Part shown: positions 10,038 to 18,579 of the stretch, in pieces
Numbering within the stretch: the stretch's first letter is position 1
Layout: each line of letters begins with the position of its first letter
Assembly (NCBI RefSeq): GCF_000016505.1
Contig: NC_009706.1
Coordinates: 2,294,001 to 2,358,000 of the forward strand
Reading direction: 5' to 3'
Source of the DNA: Clostridium kluyveri DSM 555
GTDB lineage: Bacteria; Bacillota; Clostridia; Clostridiales; Clostridiaceae
Length of the DNA: 64,000 nucleotides
Notes under the pieces: model-generated
The model's database searches: none
Told to the model about the DNA's origin: nothing
What the model saw: only the letters and a program-made list of their open reading frames with translations
Program-made: the position numbers and the translations under genes

Positions 10038-11261
10038 TTATTTAATTTTCAAATTTGATTCTCCATTTTCTATTAATATTTTACTGCTTATTAAGAAAAA
10101 ACTTTGAATGAACATAAATATACCCGTACCTATAAGTAACCATTCTATTTTAATCATATCTGATATTGGTCCAAATATAAGCATTCCAAGGGGCATCATA
10201 GAACTGGATATCATAGTCAGCACTCCAAATACCCTACCCAAAAAATCCTCCTGTACTTTCTCCTGCAATAATACCATAGAAGGAGTATTAAATAGTGGTA
10301 TAGCTATTCCAACTAGACCCATAAAGGTTAAATACAACACAAAATTAGGCGTAACTCCAAGAAAAAAAGTACATGCTCCTATGAGAAAACTTGACAATGT
10401 CATGGTATAAATTCTATTTTTAAATCCTCCCCAGTAGGCCATAACTATCCCTCCCAATATCATACCACTAGAAAAAGCAATTTCAATTGAAGTTAATCTC
10501 CATACATCATTTCCAAAACTTCGTGATACCTGCAGAGGAGTTAAAAATGCAGCAGGAGCCGATAAAAAGAAAAATCCAATACAAAATAAAAAGAACTTTT
10601 TTATATACTCATGATTTTTAATATATGTAATTCCTTTTTTCATATCTATAAAATAACTATTGGTCTGTTTTCTTAATGCTTTATTATGGGCAGGAACATG
10701 TAAAAATAAAACTAGCATAAAAATTGCTGCAGCCGCAGTGACAACATCTATAAAAAATATTATCTCTATTTTAGTTATAGTAAGAAGTGCTCCACTAACC
10801 ATAGGAGATATCAGCATAACAATTGATTGTATACTTCCATTTACAGCATTAATTTTAGTAAGTTTATTTTCAGGTATAAGCTGCGGGATAAATGCGCCTA
10901 TTGCAGGAGTTTGAACCGCTGTTCCAAGAGCTCTTATGGCAGATATAACAAACAACAGCCATACTTTGTCATATCCCAGAAGAAATAATATTGCCAGAAT
11001 AAACGTTGACATTGCAATAAAAGAATCAGATAAAATAATTAATATTTTTCTATTATACCTATCAGCCCACACCCCTGCAAGAGGAGAAAGAAAGAATATA
11101 GGGAGAAAACCACTGACAATTGATATGGTCATCATAATTCCAGACTGTGTTTTTAATGTAATAAACCATATAATCGCATATTGAACTAAGGATGTTCCAA
11201 AAAGGGATATGGTTTGACTAGCCAAAAAAATCATTATGTTCTTTTCCCAATTTTTATTCAT
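10038..11261 (-). CDS. MFS transporter, drug/macrolide-efflux type
   Basis: Twelve-helix major facilitator of 407 residues. The N-terminal motif between helices 2 and 3 (GVWADRYNRKILII) and the general sequence resemble MefA/EntS-type exporters of hydrophobic drugs or siderophores. The substrate cannot be read. The ATG at 11261 is chosen over a GTG at 11294 because a -10 box (TATAAT, 11300-11305 on the minus strand) puts the transcript start at about 11293, on top of the GTG. GGGAGTG precedes the chosen ATG at a rather long distance. It converges on the HD-domain gene and stands alone. Confidence 0.85.
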   Translation of the reverse strand: MNKNWEKNIMIFLASQTISLFGTSLVQYAIIWFITLKTQSGIMMTISIVSGFLPIFFLSPLAGVWADRYNRKILIILSDSFIAMSTFILAILFLLGYDKVWLLFVISAIRALGTAVQTPAIGAFIPQLIPENKLTKINAVNGSIQSIVMLISPMVSGALLTITKIEIIFFIDVVTAAAAIFMLVLFLHVPAHNKALRKQTNSYFIDMKKGITYIKNHEYIKKFFLFCIGFFFLSAPAAFLTPLQVSRSFGNDVWRLTSIEIAFSSGMILGGIVMAYWGGFKNRIYTMTLSSFLIGACTFFLGVTPNFVLYLTFMGLVGIAIPLFNTPSMVLLQEKVQEDFLGRVFGVLTMISSSMMPLGMLIFGPISDMIKIEWLLIGTGIFMFIQSFFLISSKILIENGESNLKIK

Positions 11262-11725
11262 ATATAAACTTTCACTCCCATCATATTTAATCACATTTCA
11301 TTATACCAGAAAATTTTTAGGTACATATCTTAATGGGATGAAATTAAGCACTAACTTTAAGAAGTATATTTTGATAAAATGAACACTTTCCTGCAAATAC
11401 AATAATTAAAGATTATAAAAAAACAAAGTACATCTATATATACTTTAATAAAAATTAAACATTATACTTTGGAAATGAATCATACTATAAAAAATCACAA
11501 TAGAATATAGGGAATATATAAAAATTTTTTATAGTTTCTTAAAAAATAAATGTATGTCCATAATAAATTAATAAAAAATAAGTACTACAAATATAAATAA
11601 CTCAATAGTCATTTCCTTTCTCCCACTGTAGTTTATCTAAATTGTAGGCCAAATATTCTGCTATATATTTCTAATCTATCATATTTTCTACCATAATATT
11701 ATAAAAATAATAAGCCAATTTTAAA
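11262..11725. other. Gene-free stretch between MFS gene and hydrogenase promoter
   Basis: Very AT-rich DNA. Apart from the -10 box of the MFS gene at 11300-11305 I see no open frame, hairpin with T run or repeat that I can support. Confidence 0.5.
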
Positions 11726-11754
11726 TTTACATAACCCATATAAGATGATATAAT
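11726..11754 (+). promoter_or_regulatory. Candidate sigma-A promoter of the hydrogenase gene
   Basis: TTTACA (11726-11731), a 17-base spacer and TATAAT (11749-11754). Transcription would start near 11761, giving a leader of about 310 bases before the hydrogenase ATG. There is no other gene between them. Confidence 0.6.
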
Positions 11755-11776
11755 TTAGTTAATACAAGAAATAAAT

Positions 11777-11841
11777 TTCATTTTAGGCTTAAATCAGAAT
11801 ATTTATTGAATGATTTTACAGATGATTTGCCTAAAAATGAA
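11777..11841 (+). promoter_or_regulatory. Structured element in the hydrogenase leader
   Basis: TTCATTTTAGGC (11777-11788) pairs with GCCTAAAAATGAA (11829-11841) with one bulged base; an inner pair AAATCA/TGATTT lies between them. The element begins about 15 bases after the predicted transcript start. No T run follows, so it is not a simple terminator. It matches no riboswitch class I recognise. Confidence 0.4.
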
Positions 11842-11955
11842 TAAATAAAATCATAAAATACCTATTAAGTACTGTATTATATGTTTAAATCGGCTAAATA
11901 CGGTTGAAAATATTTTGTAATCTGAAATGTTAAATTTTTATCATTCCAATTTTCA

Positions 11956-11967
11956 GAAAACGGTTTC
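11956..11967. promoter_or_regulatory. LacI/CcpA-like operator candidate in the hydrogenase leader
   Basis: GAAAACGGTTTC is a near palindrome centred on CG, the form bound by LacI/CcpA-family regulators. It is 106 bases before the hydrogenase start. A single short match, so weak evidence. Confidence 0.25.
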
Positions 11968-12072
11968 GATTGTTAATATAACTACTAACTTAATTTATAG
12001 CAATTATTTTTAAAAATTTATATTAAATTTAAAATGCAGTACTTAAGGAAAATATTTAAAAGGAGTATTTAA

Positions 12073-13815
12073 ATGATTACAGTTATTTTAGATGGTAAAG
12101 AAATAAAGGCAAAGGAAAACTCAACTATATTACAGGTAGCAAGAGATAATAATGTGGATATACCTACACTATGTTATCTAAAGGATTGCATGAATATTGG
12201 TAAATGTGGAGTCTGTCTTGTGGAGGCAAACGGTAAAATTATAGTGGCCTGTGCCACAAAAATTGAAGAAGGTATGGTTATCGATACTAAATCAGAGACT
12301 GTGAAGGAGAGAATTAAAAAGAGAATATCTTCACTTCTAGATACCCATGAATTTAAATGCGGGCCATGCCCAAGAAGAGAAGATTGTGAGTTTTTGAAAC
12401 TTGTAATCAAAACCAAAGCAAAGGCTTCAAAACCATTTTTGCCGGAAGATAGAGAAAAATATATAGACTCAAGAAGCAACGCACTTGTGCTAGATAGGAC
12501 TAAATGTATATTGTGTGGTAGATGTGTAGCAGCATGTAAGGTACATTCTGGTACTTCTGTAATGCAATTTATCAAAAAGGATGGCAAGAGAACTGTTGGA
12601 ATTGAAAATAACCCTTGCTTTGATAATTCAAATTGTCTATTATGTGGACAATGTGTTATTGCATGCCCTGTAGGTGCTTTAACTGAAAAACCTCATATAT
12701 CCAGAGTACAAGAAGCGCTAAAAGATCCTAAAAAACATGTAATAGTTGCCATGGCACCTTCTGTTAGAGCCGCTATTGGTGAATTATTTAACATGGGATT
12801 TGGCAAAGATGTAACAGGTAAAATTTATACTGCTTTAAGAATGCTTAATTTTGACAAAATATTCGATATAAATTTTGGAGCTGATATGACTATAATGGAA
12901 GAAGCTACAGAACTTTTGGAAAGGATAAAAAATGGAGGTCCTTTTCCAATGTTTACATCCTGCTGCCCTGCCTGGGTAAGACAGGCTCAGAATTATTACC
13001 CTGAATTGCTTGAAAATCTTTCATCTGCAAAGTCACCACAGCAAATATTCGGCACTGCAACTAAAACTTATTATCCATCTATATCCGGTATAGAAGCAAA
13101 AGACATATATACTGTTACAATAATGCCTTGCAATGACAAAAAATACGAAGCAGATCTTACTGATATGGAAGTCAATGGTATGCGATGTATAGATGCTGTG
13201 CTGACTACAAGAGAACTTGCTAAAATGATTAAAGCTGCCAAAATTAAATTTACCTCTCTTGAGGATAGTGAAGCAGATGCTGCTATGGGTGAATACAGCG
13301 GGGCTGGTGTCATATTTGGTAATACCGGTGGAGTTATGGAAGCTGCTCTTAGAACTGCAAAAGACTTTGCAGAAAATGTGGATCTTAAAGATATAGAATA
13401 TACCCAAATTAGGGGATTAAAAGGCATAAAAGAATCTTCTGTTGAAATATCCGGCAACACCTATAATATAGCTGTAATTAACGGTGCTGCAAATTTATTT
13501 GATTTTATAGATTCCGGAAAAATAGGAGAAAAACAATATCATTTTATAGAAGTTATGGCCTGCCCTGGCGGTTGTATAAATGGCGGTGGACAGCCTCATT
13601 TAAATTCACTCAACAGAGAACTTATAGATTACAGGACCTTGAGGGCCTCTGTATTATACAATCAAGATAACCACCTGCCAAAGAGAAAATCACATAAAAA
13701 CACCGCAATAATAAAAATGTATGACACTTATTTTGGTAAGCCAGGACATGGACTTGCACATGAGCTTTTACACTTTAAATATACAGAAGATTCCTCTGAA
13801 TCTAAAATTGTTTAA
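12073..13815 (+). CDS. hydA: [FeFe] hydrogenase, CpI type
   Basis: Cytoplasmic hydrogenase that makes or oxidises H2, probably with ferredoxin. The 580-residue protein has the full cluster set of C. pasteurianum CpI: a 2Fe-2S domain (Cys34, 45, 48, 60), a His-ligated 4Fe-4S site (His92, Cys96, 99, 105), two ferredoxin-type 4Fe-4S sites (Cys145/148/151/155 and 188/191/194/198), and the three H-cluster signatures TSCCPAW (295-301), MPCNDKKYE (351-359) and MACPGGCINGGG (495-506). AAAGGAG stands before the ATG. It is single; no maturation genes or NAD-linked subunits are nearby, so it is the monomeric type. The leader is unusually long and contains an inverted repeat (see 11777-11841). Two hairpins follow the gene. 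Confidence 0.97.
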   Translation: MITVILDGKEIKAKENSTILQVARDNNVDIPTLCYLKDCMNIGKCGVCLVEANGKIIVACATKIEEGMVIDTKSETVKERIKKRISSLLDTHEFKCGPCPRREDCEFLKLVIKTKAKASKPFLPEDREKYIDSRSNALVLDRTKCILCGRCVAACKVHSGTSVMQFIKKDGKRTVGIENNPCFDNSNCLLCGQCVIACPVGALTEKPHISRVQEALKDPKKHVIVAMAPSVRAAIGELFNMGFGKDVTGKIYTALRMLNFDKIFDINFGADMTIMEEATELLERIKNGGPFPMFTSCCPAWVRQAQNYYPELLENLSSAKSPQQIFGTATKTYYPSISGIEAKDIYTVTIMPCNDKKYEADLTDMEVNGMRCIDAVLTTRELAKMIKAAKIKFTSLEDSEADAAMGEYSGAGVIFGNTGGVMEAALRTAKDFAENVDLKDIEYTQIRGLKGIKESSVEISGNTYNIAVINGAANLFDFIDSGKIGEKQYHFIEVMACPGGCINGGGQPHLNSLNRELIDYRTLRASVLYNQDNHLPKRKSHKNTAIIKMYDTYFGKPGHGLAHELLHFKYTEDSSESKIV

Positions 13816-13973
13816 AAGATAGAAAATTACAAGTAAATCTATGCCCCTTTACAAACTTGTAACTTTAACAAATACTGATATTTTATATCAGCAAATATTA
13901 TGCCAATATATTTTTTATTGTGAGGAGTTTGCTATAACTAGGTATTTTATAAAACCTAAAATGTCCTTATAAA

Positions 13974-14039
13974 AAATGTTGTAAAAAACAACATTTCCCT
14001 CAAACAACACCGTTGTTTTTTACAACAGTGTTGTTTTTT
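13974..14039 (+). terminator. Tandem hairpins after the hydrogenase gene
   Basis: The first hairpin (AAATGTTGT at 13974 with ACAACATTT ending 13996) is followed by a stronger one with arms AACAACACCGTTGT (14003-14016) and ACAACAGTGTTGTT (14022-14035) and then a T run. The rest of the 340-base gap between 13816 and 14158 shows nothing else that I can support. Confidence 0.75.
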
Positions 14040-14158
14040 CATACGCTTTACAGAAAGTTTCTAAATCTTTTAATTTTATAATATCTAAACAGTTGTATAA
14101 TTTATATACTTATGATATAACTTCTTGTAAGAATCACTTAATATGGAGAATATAGCTT

Positions 14159-14446
14159 ATGAAAATTTTGTTTATGAAAATTACTTTAAGAGCCTCCTGG
14201 GTACATTCACTAAAAGAAAAGAGAATGATTGTAAAAAGTATAACTCAAAAACTAAAAAATAAATTCAATATATCCGTATCAGAAATTGCCAAACAGGATA
14301 CTCATAAAACCATAATTATAGGCATTGCAGGAATATGTGCAACTATGGCTCAGGCAGATTCTACCATGGAAAATATTATAACTTTCATAGAAAATAACAC
14401 TGATGCTGAGATAATTCATATTGAAAAAGAAGAACTTAAAATATAA
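14159..14446 (+). CDS. DUF503 family protein (YlxP-like)
   Basis: Small 95-residue protein with the DUF503 pattern: a beta strand, the segment SWVHSLKEKRMIVKSI and later NISVSEIAKQD. Family members in Firmicutes are often encoded near rbfA and are thought to act with ribosomes, but their function is not settled. Here it lies 38 bases before a homocysteine methyltransferase gene and may be transcribed with it. GGAG precedes the ATG. There is nothing in the neighbourhood that clarifies its role. Confidence 0.8.
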   Translation: MKILFMKITLRASWVHSLKEKRMIVKSITQKLKNKFNISVSEIAKQDTHKTIIIGIAGICATMAQADSTMENIITFIENNTDAEIIHIEKEELKI

Positions 14447-14484
14447 GCAATATATATAATTTTAGGAAAGAAAGGGAACTAAAG

Positions 14485-15426
14485 ATGAATCCACTAAAAC
14501 ATATTTTAAAAGATTTTAAAGTTATTATTTTAGATGGTGCTCTCGCCACAGAACTTGAAAAAATAGGCTGTAATATAGATGATTCCCTATGGTCAGCAAA
14601 AATACTTTATGAAGATCCCAAAATAATAGAAGGTGTACATTATGACTACTTTGTATCAGGAGCAGATTGTGCTATTACCTCGAGTTACCAGGCTACTATT
14701 CGTGGTTTTATGGAAAAAGGCTTTAAAGAAGATGAAGCCATAGAACTTATAAGGCTTTCTGTACAAGTAGCAAAAAAAGCACGAGATAGATTCTGGAAAA
14801 ATCCCTTAAATAGAATAAACAGACCCAAACCGCTAATTGCAGGTTCAATAGGTCCCTATGGAGCCTATCTCGCAGATGGTTCTGAATATATAGGCCATTA
14901 CAATATTTCCGAAGAAGAATTAATGGAATTTCACAGACCCAGAATGAAAATTTTAATAGAAGAAGGAGTTGATATTCTGGCCTGCGAAACAATTCCAAGC
15001 CTTGTAGAAGCTCAAGCCATTTTAAAACTACTGGAAGAATTCCCTTCAGTTTGCAGTTGGATAAGTTTTAGTGCCAAAGATGAATTAAATATAAGTGAGG
15101 GAACCTCTCTAGCTAAGTGTGCCAAATATCTGGATTCAAACCGCCAAGTGGCTGCCATTGGAGTAAATTGTACTCCACCTAAGTACATAAATTCATTGAT
15201 TGAACAAATTTCAAAAAATTCTTCAAAGCCCATAATAGTGTATCCAAATTCCGGAGAAGAATATGATGGTATCACCAAGACCTGGCATGGAGACTCCTCC
15301 AGCAAAGCTTTCAGCTGCAGTGCCAAAGAATGGTTTGATGGAGGAGCCAGACTTATAGGCGGCTGCTGCAGAACAACTCCTGAGGATATTAAATCTACCT
15401 GCAAAGTTCTTAAAAACAACCTTTAA
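14485..15426 (+). CDS. mmuM: Homocysteine S-methyltransferase
   Basis: Transfers a methyl group, typically from S-methylmethionine or S-adenosylmethionine, to homocysteine to make methionine. The zinc thiol ligands are visible as Cys229 (IGVNCTPP) and Cys294-Cys295 (GGCCRTTPED), and the N-terminal strand LDGALATELE is typical of the betaine/homocysteine methyltransferase barrel. The 313-residue length equals that of E. coli MmuM, with no cobalamin or folate domain, which favours the MmuM class over MetH. No S-methylmethionine permease lies next to it, so the natural methyl donor is uncertain. Confidence 0.9.
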   Translation: MNPLKHILKDFKVIILDGALATELEKIGCNIDDSLWSAKILYEDPKIIEGVHYDYFVSGADCAITSSYQATIRGFMEKGFKEDEAIELIRLSVQVAKKARDRFWKNPLNRINRPKPLIAGSIGPYGAYLADGSEYIGHYNISEEELMEFHRPRMKILIEEGVDILACETIPSLVEAQAILKLLEEFPSVCSWISFSAKDELNISEGTSLAKCAKYLDSNRQVAAIGVNCTPPKYINSLIEQISKNSSKPIIVYPNSGEEYDGITKTWHGDSSSKAFSCSAKEWFDGGARLIGGCCRTTPEDIKSTCKVLKNNL

Positions 15427-15502
15427 AAAATAATGGTTCCAGTGGAGATAACCATTTCTCTATGGCAAACTCCATCTGAACCCCTAAATCACTTCATAAA
15501 TA

Positions 15503-16726
15503 TTACAGTTTCAAATTTTCATAAATAACCTCTCCAATATATTCATATCCTTTGTCACTGGGGTGGGCCGTGTTTTTTCCGCTATTTCCAGAATAGTCAT
15601 TCTTATCCACTCCAAATAGTCCTAATTTTTGTGCAGCAGTATAATCTTCAAAATAAGCCTTGTAAATATCTATAACACCTACATTATATTCATCTGCTAT
15701 TTCATACAATACTTTTATGTAATCTGGCCAATTATTTGTCCATGAATCTGCAGGCTTTTGGTTTGACACCAGGCATACATCACTTCCTCTTTTCTGCCAA
15801 TAGCTCACTAACTCTATCATACTTTCCTTATACTCTTTAAAAGAAACTCCATTTCCCGCTTCATTAAGTCCAAAAGATAAAAGTACCAGATCCGGTTTCT
15901 GGGAAGCATTCCACACCTCTTTTGTGAAATTTCCTTCAAAATAACTTGCCATTTTACTGGAAATTGCTATTTTATCAATTTGAACTCCCATTTTGCTGGA
16001 TGAAGCAACTGCACCCTCTATAAAAATATTTGAATTTGTACTTGGAATTACCCTCAATTCATGTTTTTCATCATTTAAACCAGAATAATGAACTTTATTT
16101 GAAAAAGTTACTGATTGTCCTAAACAATTTATAATTCCTACTTTTTTACCATCTATTACTATGTCTGCTGTACCCCCATCCTTTGCTCTGGAGTATAATA
16201 ATTCCAAATCTGTTCCAATAAATTTTAAAGTCAAAGGGGATTTATTCCCAGAAGAAATTGCGAAACATCCTCCAAAACCTCCTACATTAGATGTGAATTC
16301 TTTAGATGCACCAGAGACACTCCATCCACTACCCAGTGTCCACCTTGGCTTAGTTCCTTCAGGCAAGGCGCCTTCATAAACACTAATAAATCCTTCTCCT
16401 GCATTTCCATATTGGTTTTGTAATAATGATTTCATTACACCTACCCAGGACTTGTTTATCTCATCGCTGGAATATTCCCCTCTTGTATTGGATTCACCTA
16501 TGCAGTATATCTTTACCCTTTTTCTATTGACATTTTTTAATGCATTTTTATATTTATACAGACTGCCTTCTATATTATATCCATATTCTCTATAGCTTAT
16601 CTGTTTCTTGGTTGTTTTTTCTTCATAGCTAGTGTTAACTGGAAAATTGGTTTTCACCCATGAACTCATAGGAAAAATCACACAAAATAAAACTATGAAA
16701 ACAATAATAAATATTTTTTCTCCCAT
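15503..16726 (-). CDS. Secreted or membrane-anchored SGNH/GDSL hydrolase
   Basis: 407 residues with an N-terminal hydrophobic segment (about residues 4-22) that acts as a signal or anchor, a middle beta-rich domain, and a C-terminal SGNH hydrolase fold. The catalytic blocks are recognisable: GESNTRG holds the serine, FGLNEAGNG the asparagine, and AHPSDKGYEYI the histidine. Such enzymes remove acyl or acetyl groups, often from cell-wall polysaccharide, but the substrate here is not known. The start is the ATG seven bases after AGAGG; an upstream ATG at 16762 has no site. It is a single gene, convergent with mmuM. Confidence 0.82.
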   Translation of the reverse strand: MGEKIFIIVFIVLFCVIFPMSSWVKTNFPVNTSYEEKTTKKQISYREYGYNIEGSLYKYKNALKNVNRKRVKIYCIGESNTRGEYSSDEINKSWVGVMKSLLQNQYGNAGEGFISVYEGALPEGTKPRWTLGSGWSVSGASKEFTSNVGGFGGCFAISSGNKSPLTLKFIGTDLELLYSRAKDGGTADIVIDGKKVGIINCLGQSVTFSNKVHYSGLNDEKHELRVIPSTNSNIFIEGAVASSSKMGVQIDKIAISSKMASYFEGNFTKEVWNASQKPDLVLLSFGLNEAGNGVSFKEYKESMIELVSYWQKRGSDVCLVSNQKPADSWTNNWPDYIKVLYEIADEYNVGVIDIYKAYFEDYTAAQKLGLFGVDKNDYSGNSGKNTAHPSDKGYEYIGEVIYENLKL

Positions 16727-16925
16727 AATTATTCCTCTTTTAAAATTTTTACCTTTCATCAATATTATTAGCTTTTTCTATAATATTATTGGTATTGCCT
16801 TGCATATTAAACTAACTGGTGTTATAATTCACATTATTTATCCAAAGGCTATCATTTTTATACTTCCACCTTCTTCAAATTGGGAGATAGTACGTCTTTT
16901 GATAATTGTAATTTATAATTAATGA

Positions 16926-17876
16926 TACTTTTACTCAGGAGGAGAAATAATTGAAATATGGCTTTTAATTGGCTTAAGATTTATTCAGGGATTGTCTGGT
17001 GCAGCAGGCCTTGTAATCTCCCGGGCAATTGCAAGAGATTTATACCAGGGCAATGAACTTACAAAATTCTTTTCACTGCTAATGGCCGTAAATGGTGTGT
17101 TCCCTATTTTATCTCCTATCTTTGGAGGCATGGTATTAAAATTCACTGACTGGAAAGGTATTTTTATAGTTCTTGGCATTATTGGTACAATTTTATTTTT
17201 AGCTACCCTTTTATATTTTAAGGAAACACTGACAATTGACTATTCACAAGAAAATGATCCTAAAGTTATATTTACTGCACTTAAATCTTTGATTAGCGAT
17301 AAAATATTTATGAGCTACGCCTTAGTACAGGGATTAGTTACAGGTGCCATGTTTTGTTACATTTCCGGTTCTTCTTTTGTGTTACAAAACATGTTCAGCT
17401 TATCTGCCCAGGGGTTCAGCCTGGTATTTGCAATTAACGGTATCGGCATAGTATTTATGTCTCAAGCTGCAGGTAGACTGTCCTATAGATTAGGAGAAAA
17501 ATTATTACTTCAAATAGGCTTATCTATTGCGGTCTTTGGCAGTATAGCCCTATTTATAAGCTTGTTTCTACCAAAACACTTATTAGCCGTAACTATTCCA
17601 CTTTTCTTTATAGTATCAATGGTAGGTATGGTAAATCCCCCTGCTTTTTCTCTAGCAATGCAGAACCAAAAAAAATGGGCTGGAAGTGCTTCTGCCATAC
17701 TGGGACTTGGCATGAATCTAATTGGAGGATTACTTTCTCCTTTAGTAGGTATAAGAGGAAACCAAACTTATGTACCTATGGCCTTACTTATTTTAATTTG
17801 TAATATTGGTGCCTTTTTAATTTTTTATTTATATCTAAACAGGCAAATTCCATATAATAGCTCTAACGGCATCTAA
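16926..17876 (+). pseudogene. Bcr/CflA-type MFS drug transporter lacking its N terminus
   Basis: The frame from 16926 reads without a stop and matches Bcr/CflA transporters from about the end of helix 3 (RFIQGLSGAAGLVISRAIAR) to the C terminus. About 90-100 residues, the first three helices, are missing: upstream of 16926 there is a stop and no related sequence in any frame. An AGGAGG stands at 16937-16942, but no ATG in the right frame follows it; a TTG at 16992 is the first ordinary start. I judge it a decayed gene, though a shortened protein could be made. It converges on kdpE with only four bases between the stop codons. Confidence 0.7.
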
Positions 17877-17880
17877 AATT

Positions 17881-18579
17881 TTATTCCTCAACAAGCCTGT
17901 ATCCTACTCCAACCTCTGTATATATATACTCAGGTTGAGAAGGATCCTTTTCTAGTTTTCTCCTTAAATTGGCCATGAAAACTCTAAGTGACTGTGTTTC
18001 ATTTCCAAGGGATGTTCCCCAGATTTCCCTGGTAATAAAATTGTGAGTCAATACTTTCCCTGAATACTTACAGAGCAATTCCATTATTCTGTATTCTATG
18101 GGGGTTAAATGTATTTCATCATCATTTACAGTTACACGTCTCTTATCAAAATCCACAAAAAGCTGTTTTACTTTGAAAGTATGCATTGCTGTATTTTCCT
18201 TTTCATTCGATATACTATGCCTTAAGGATACACGAATTCTAGCTAAAAGTTCCCCTATTCCAAAGGGCTTGGTTAAATAATCGTCAGCTCCTTTGTCAAG
18301 AGCTTCAACCTTTTGTCTTTCCTTTTCTCTGGCAGATACAATTATAATTGGAATATTTGATAATTCTCTTATTTTTGATATAACTTCAATTCCATCAATA
18401 TCTGGAAGGCCCAAATCAAGTATTATAATATCTGGATTATTTGCCATGGAAAGTGCAATGGCCTCCTTTCCCTTGTCCGTTTCAATATATTTATATCCTT
18501 GCGATGATAAGGCTGCTGCTATAAAATTTCTTATAGGTTTATCATCTTCAACTATAAGAATATAAGGCTTATCTTTCAT
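17881..18579 (-). CDS. kdpE: Response regulator KdpE
   Basis: OmpR/PhoB-type regulator of 232 residues: receiver domain with the acidic pair at 11-13, phospho-acceptor Asp55 (IIILDLGLPD) and the lysine of LTKPFG, then a winged-helix DNA-binding domain ending EVGVGYRLVEE. It is the likely partner of the sensor kinase immediately upstream, whose end it overlaps by 11 bases, implying translational coupling. The start is the ATG seven bases after GAGAGG; a longer reading of 30 residues would lie wholly inside kdpD. No kdpFABC genes are in the window; the operon's transporter is a KimA-type importer, which is the probable target. Confidence 0.88.
   Translation of the reverse strand: MKDKPYILIVEDDKPIRNFIAAALSSQGYKYIETDKGKEAIALSMANNPDIIILDLGLPDIDGIEVISKIRELSNIPIIIVSAREKERQKVEALDKGADDYLTKPFGIGELLARIRVSLRHSISNEKENTAMHTFKVKQLFVDFDKRRVTVNDDEIHLTPIEYRIMELLCKYSGKVLTHNFITREIWGTSLGNETQSLRVFMANLRRKLEKDPSQPEYIYTEVGVGYRLVEE

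Noticed and set aside
11968-11985. Rex-type redox operator before the hydrogenase gene
   Set aside because: TTGTTAA is present as a half site, but the second half (TTAACAA) matches at only two or three positions.
13033-13460. Two overlapping minus-strand frames inside the hydrogenase gene
   Set aside because: Both are shadows of the H-cluster region, which is conserved on the plus strand.
15427-15470. Terminator after mmuM
   Set aside because: AATGGTT and AACCATT pair, but the stem is only seven bases and no T run follows.
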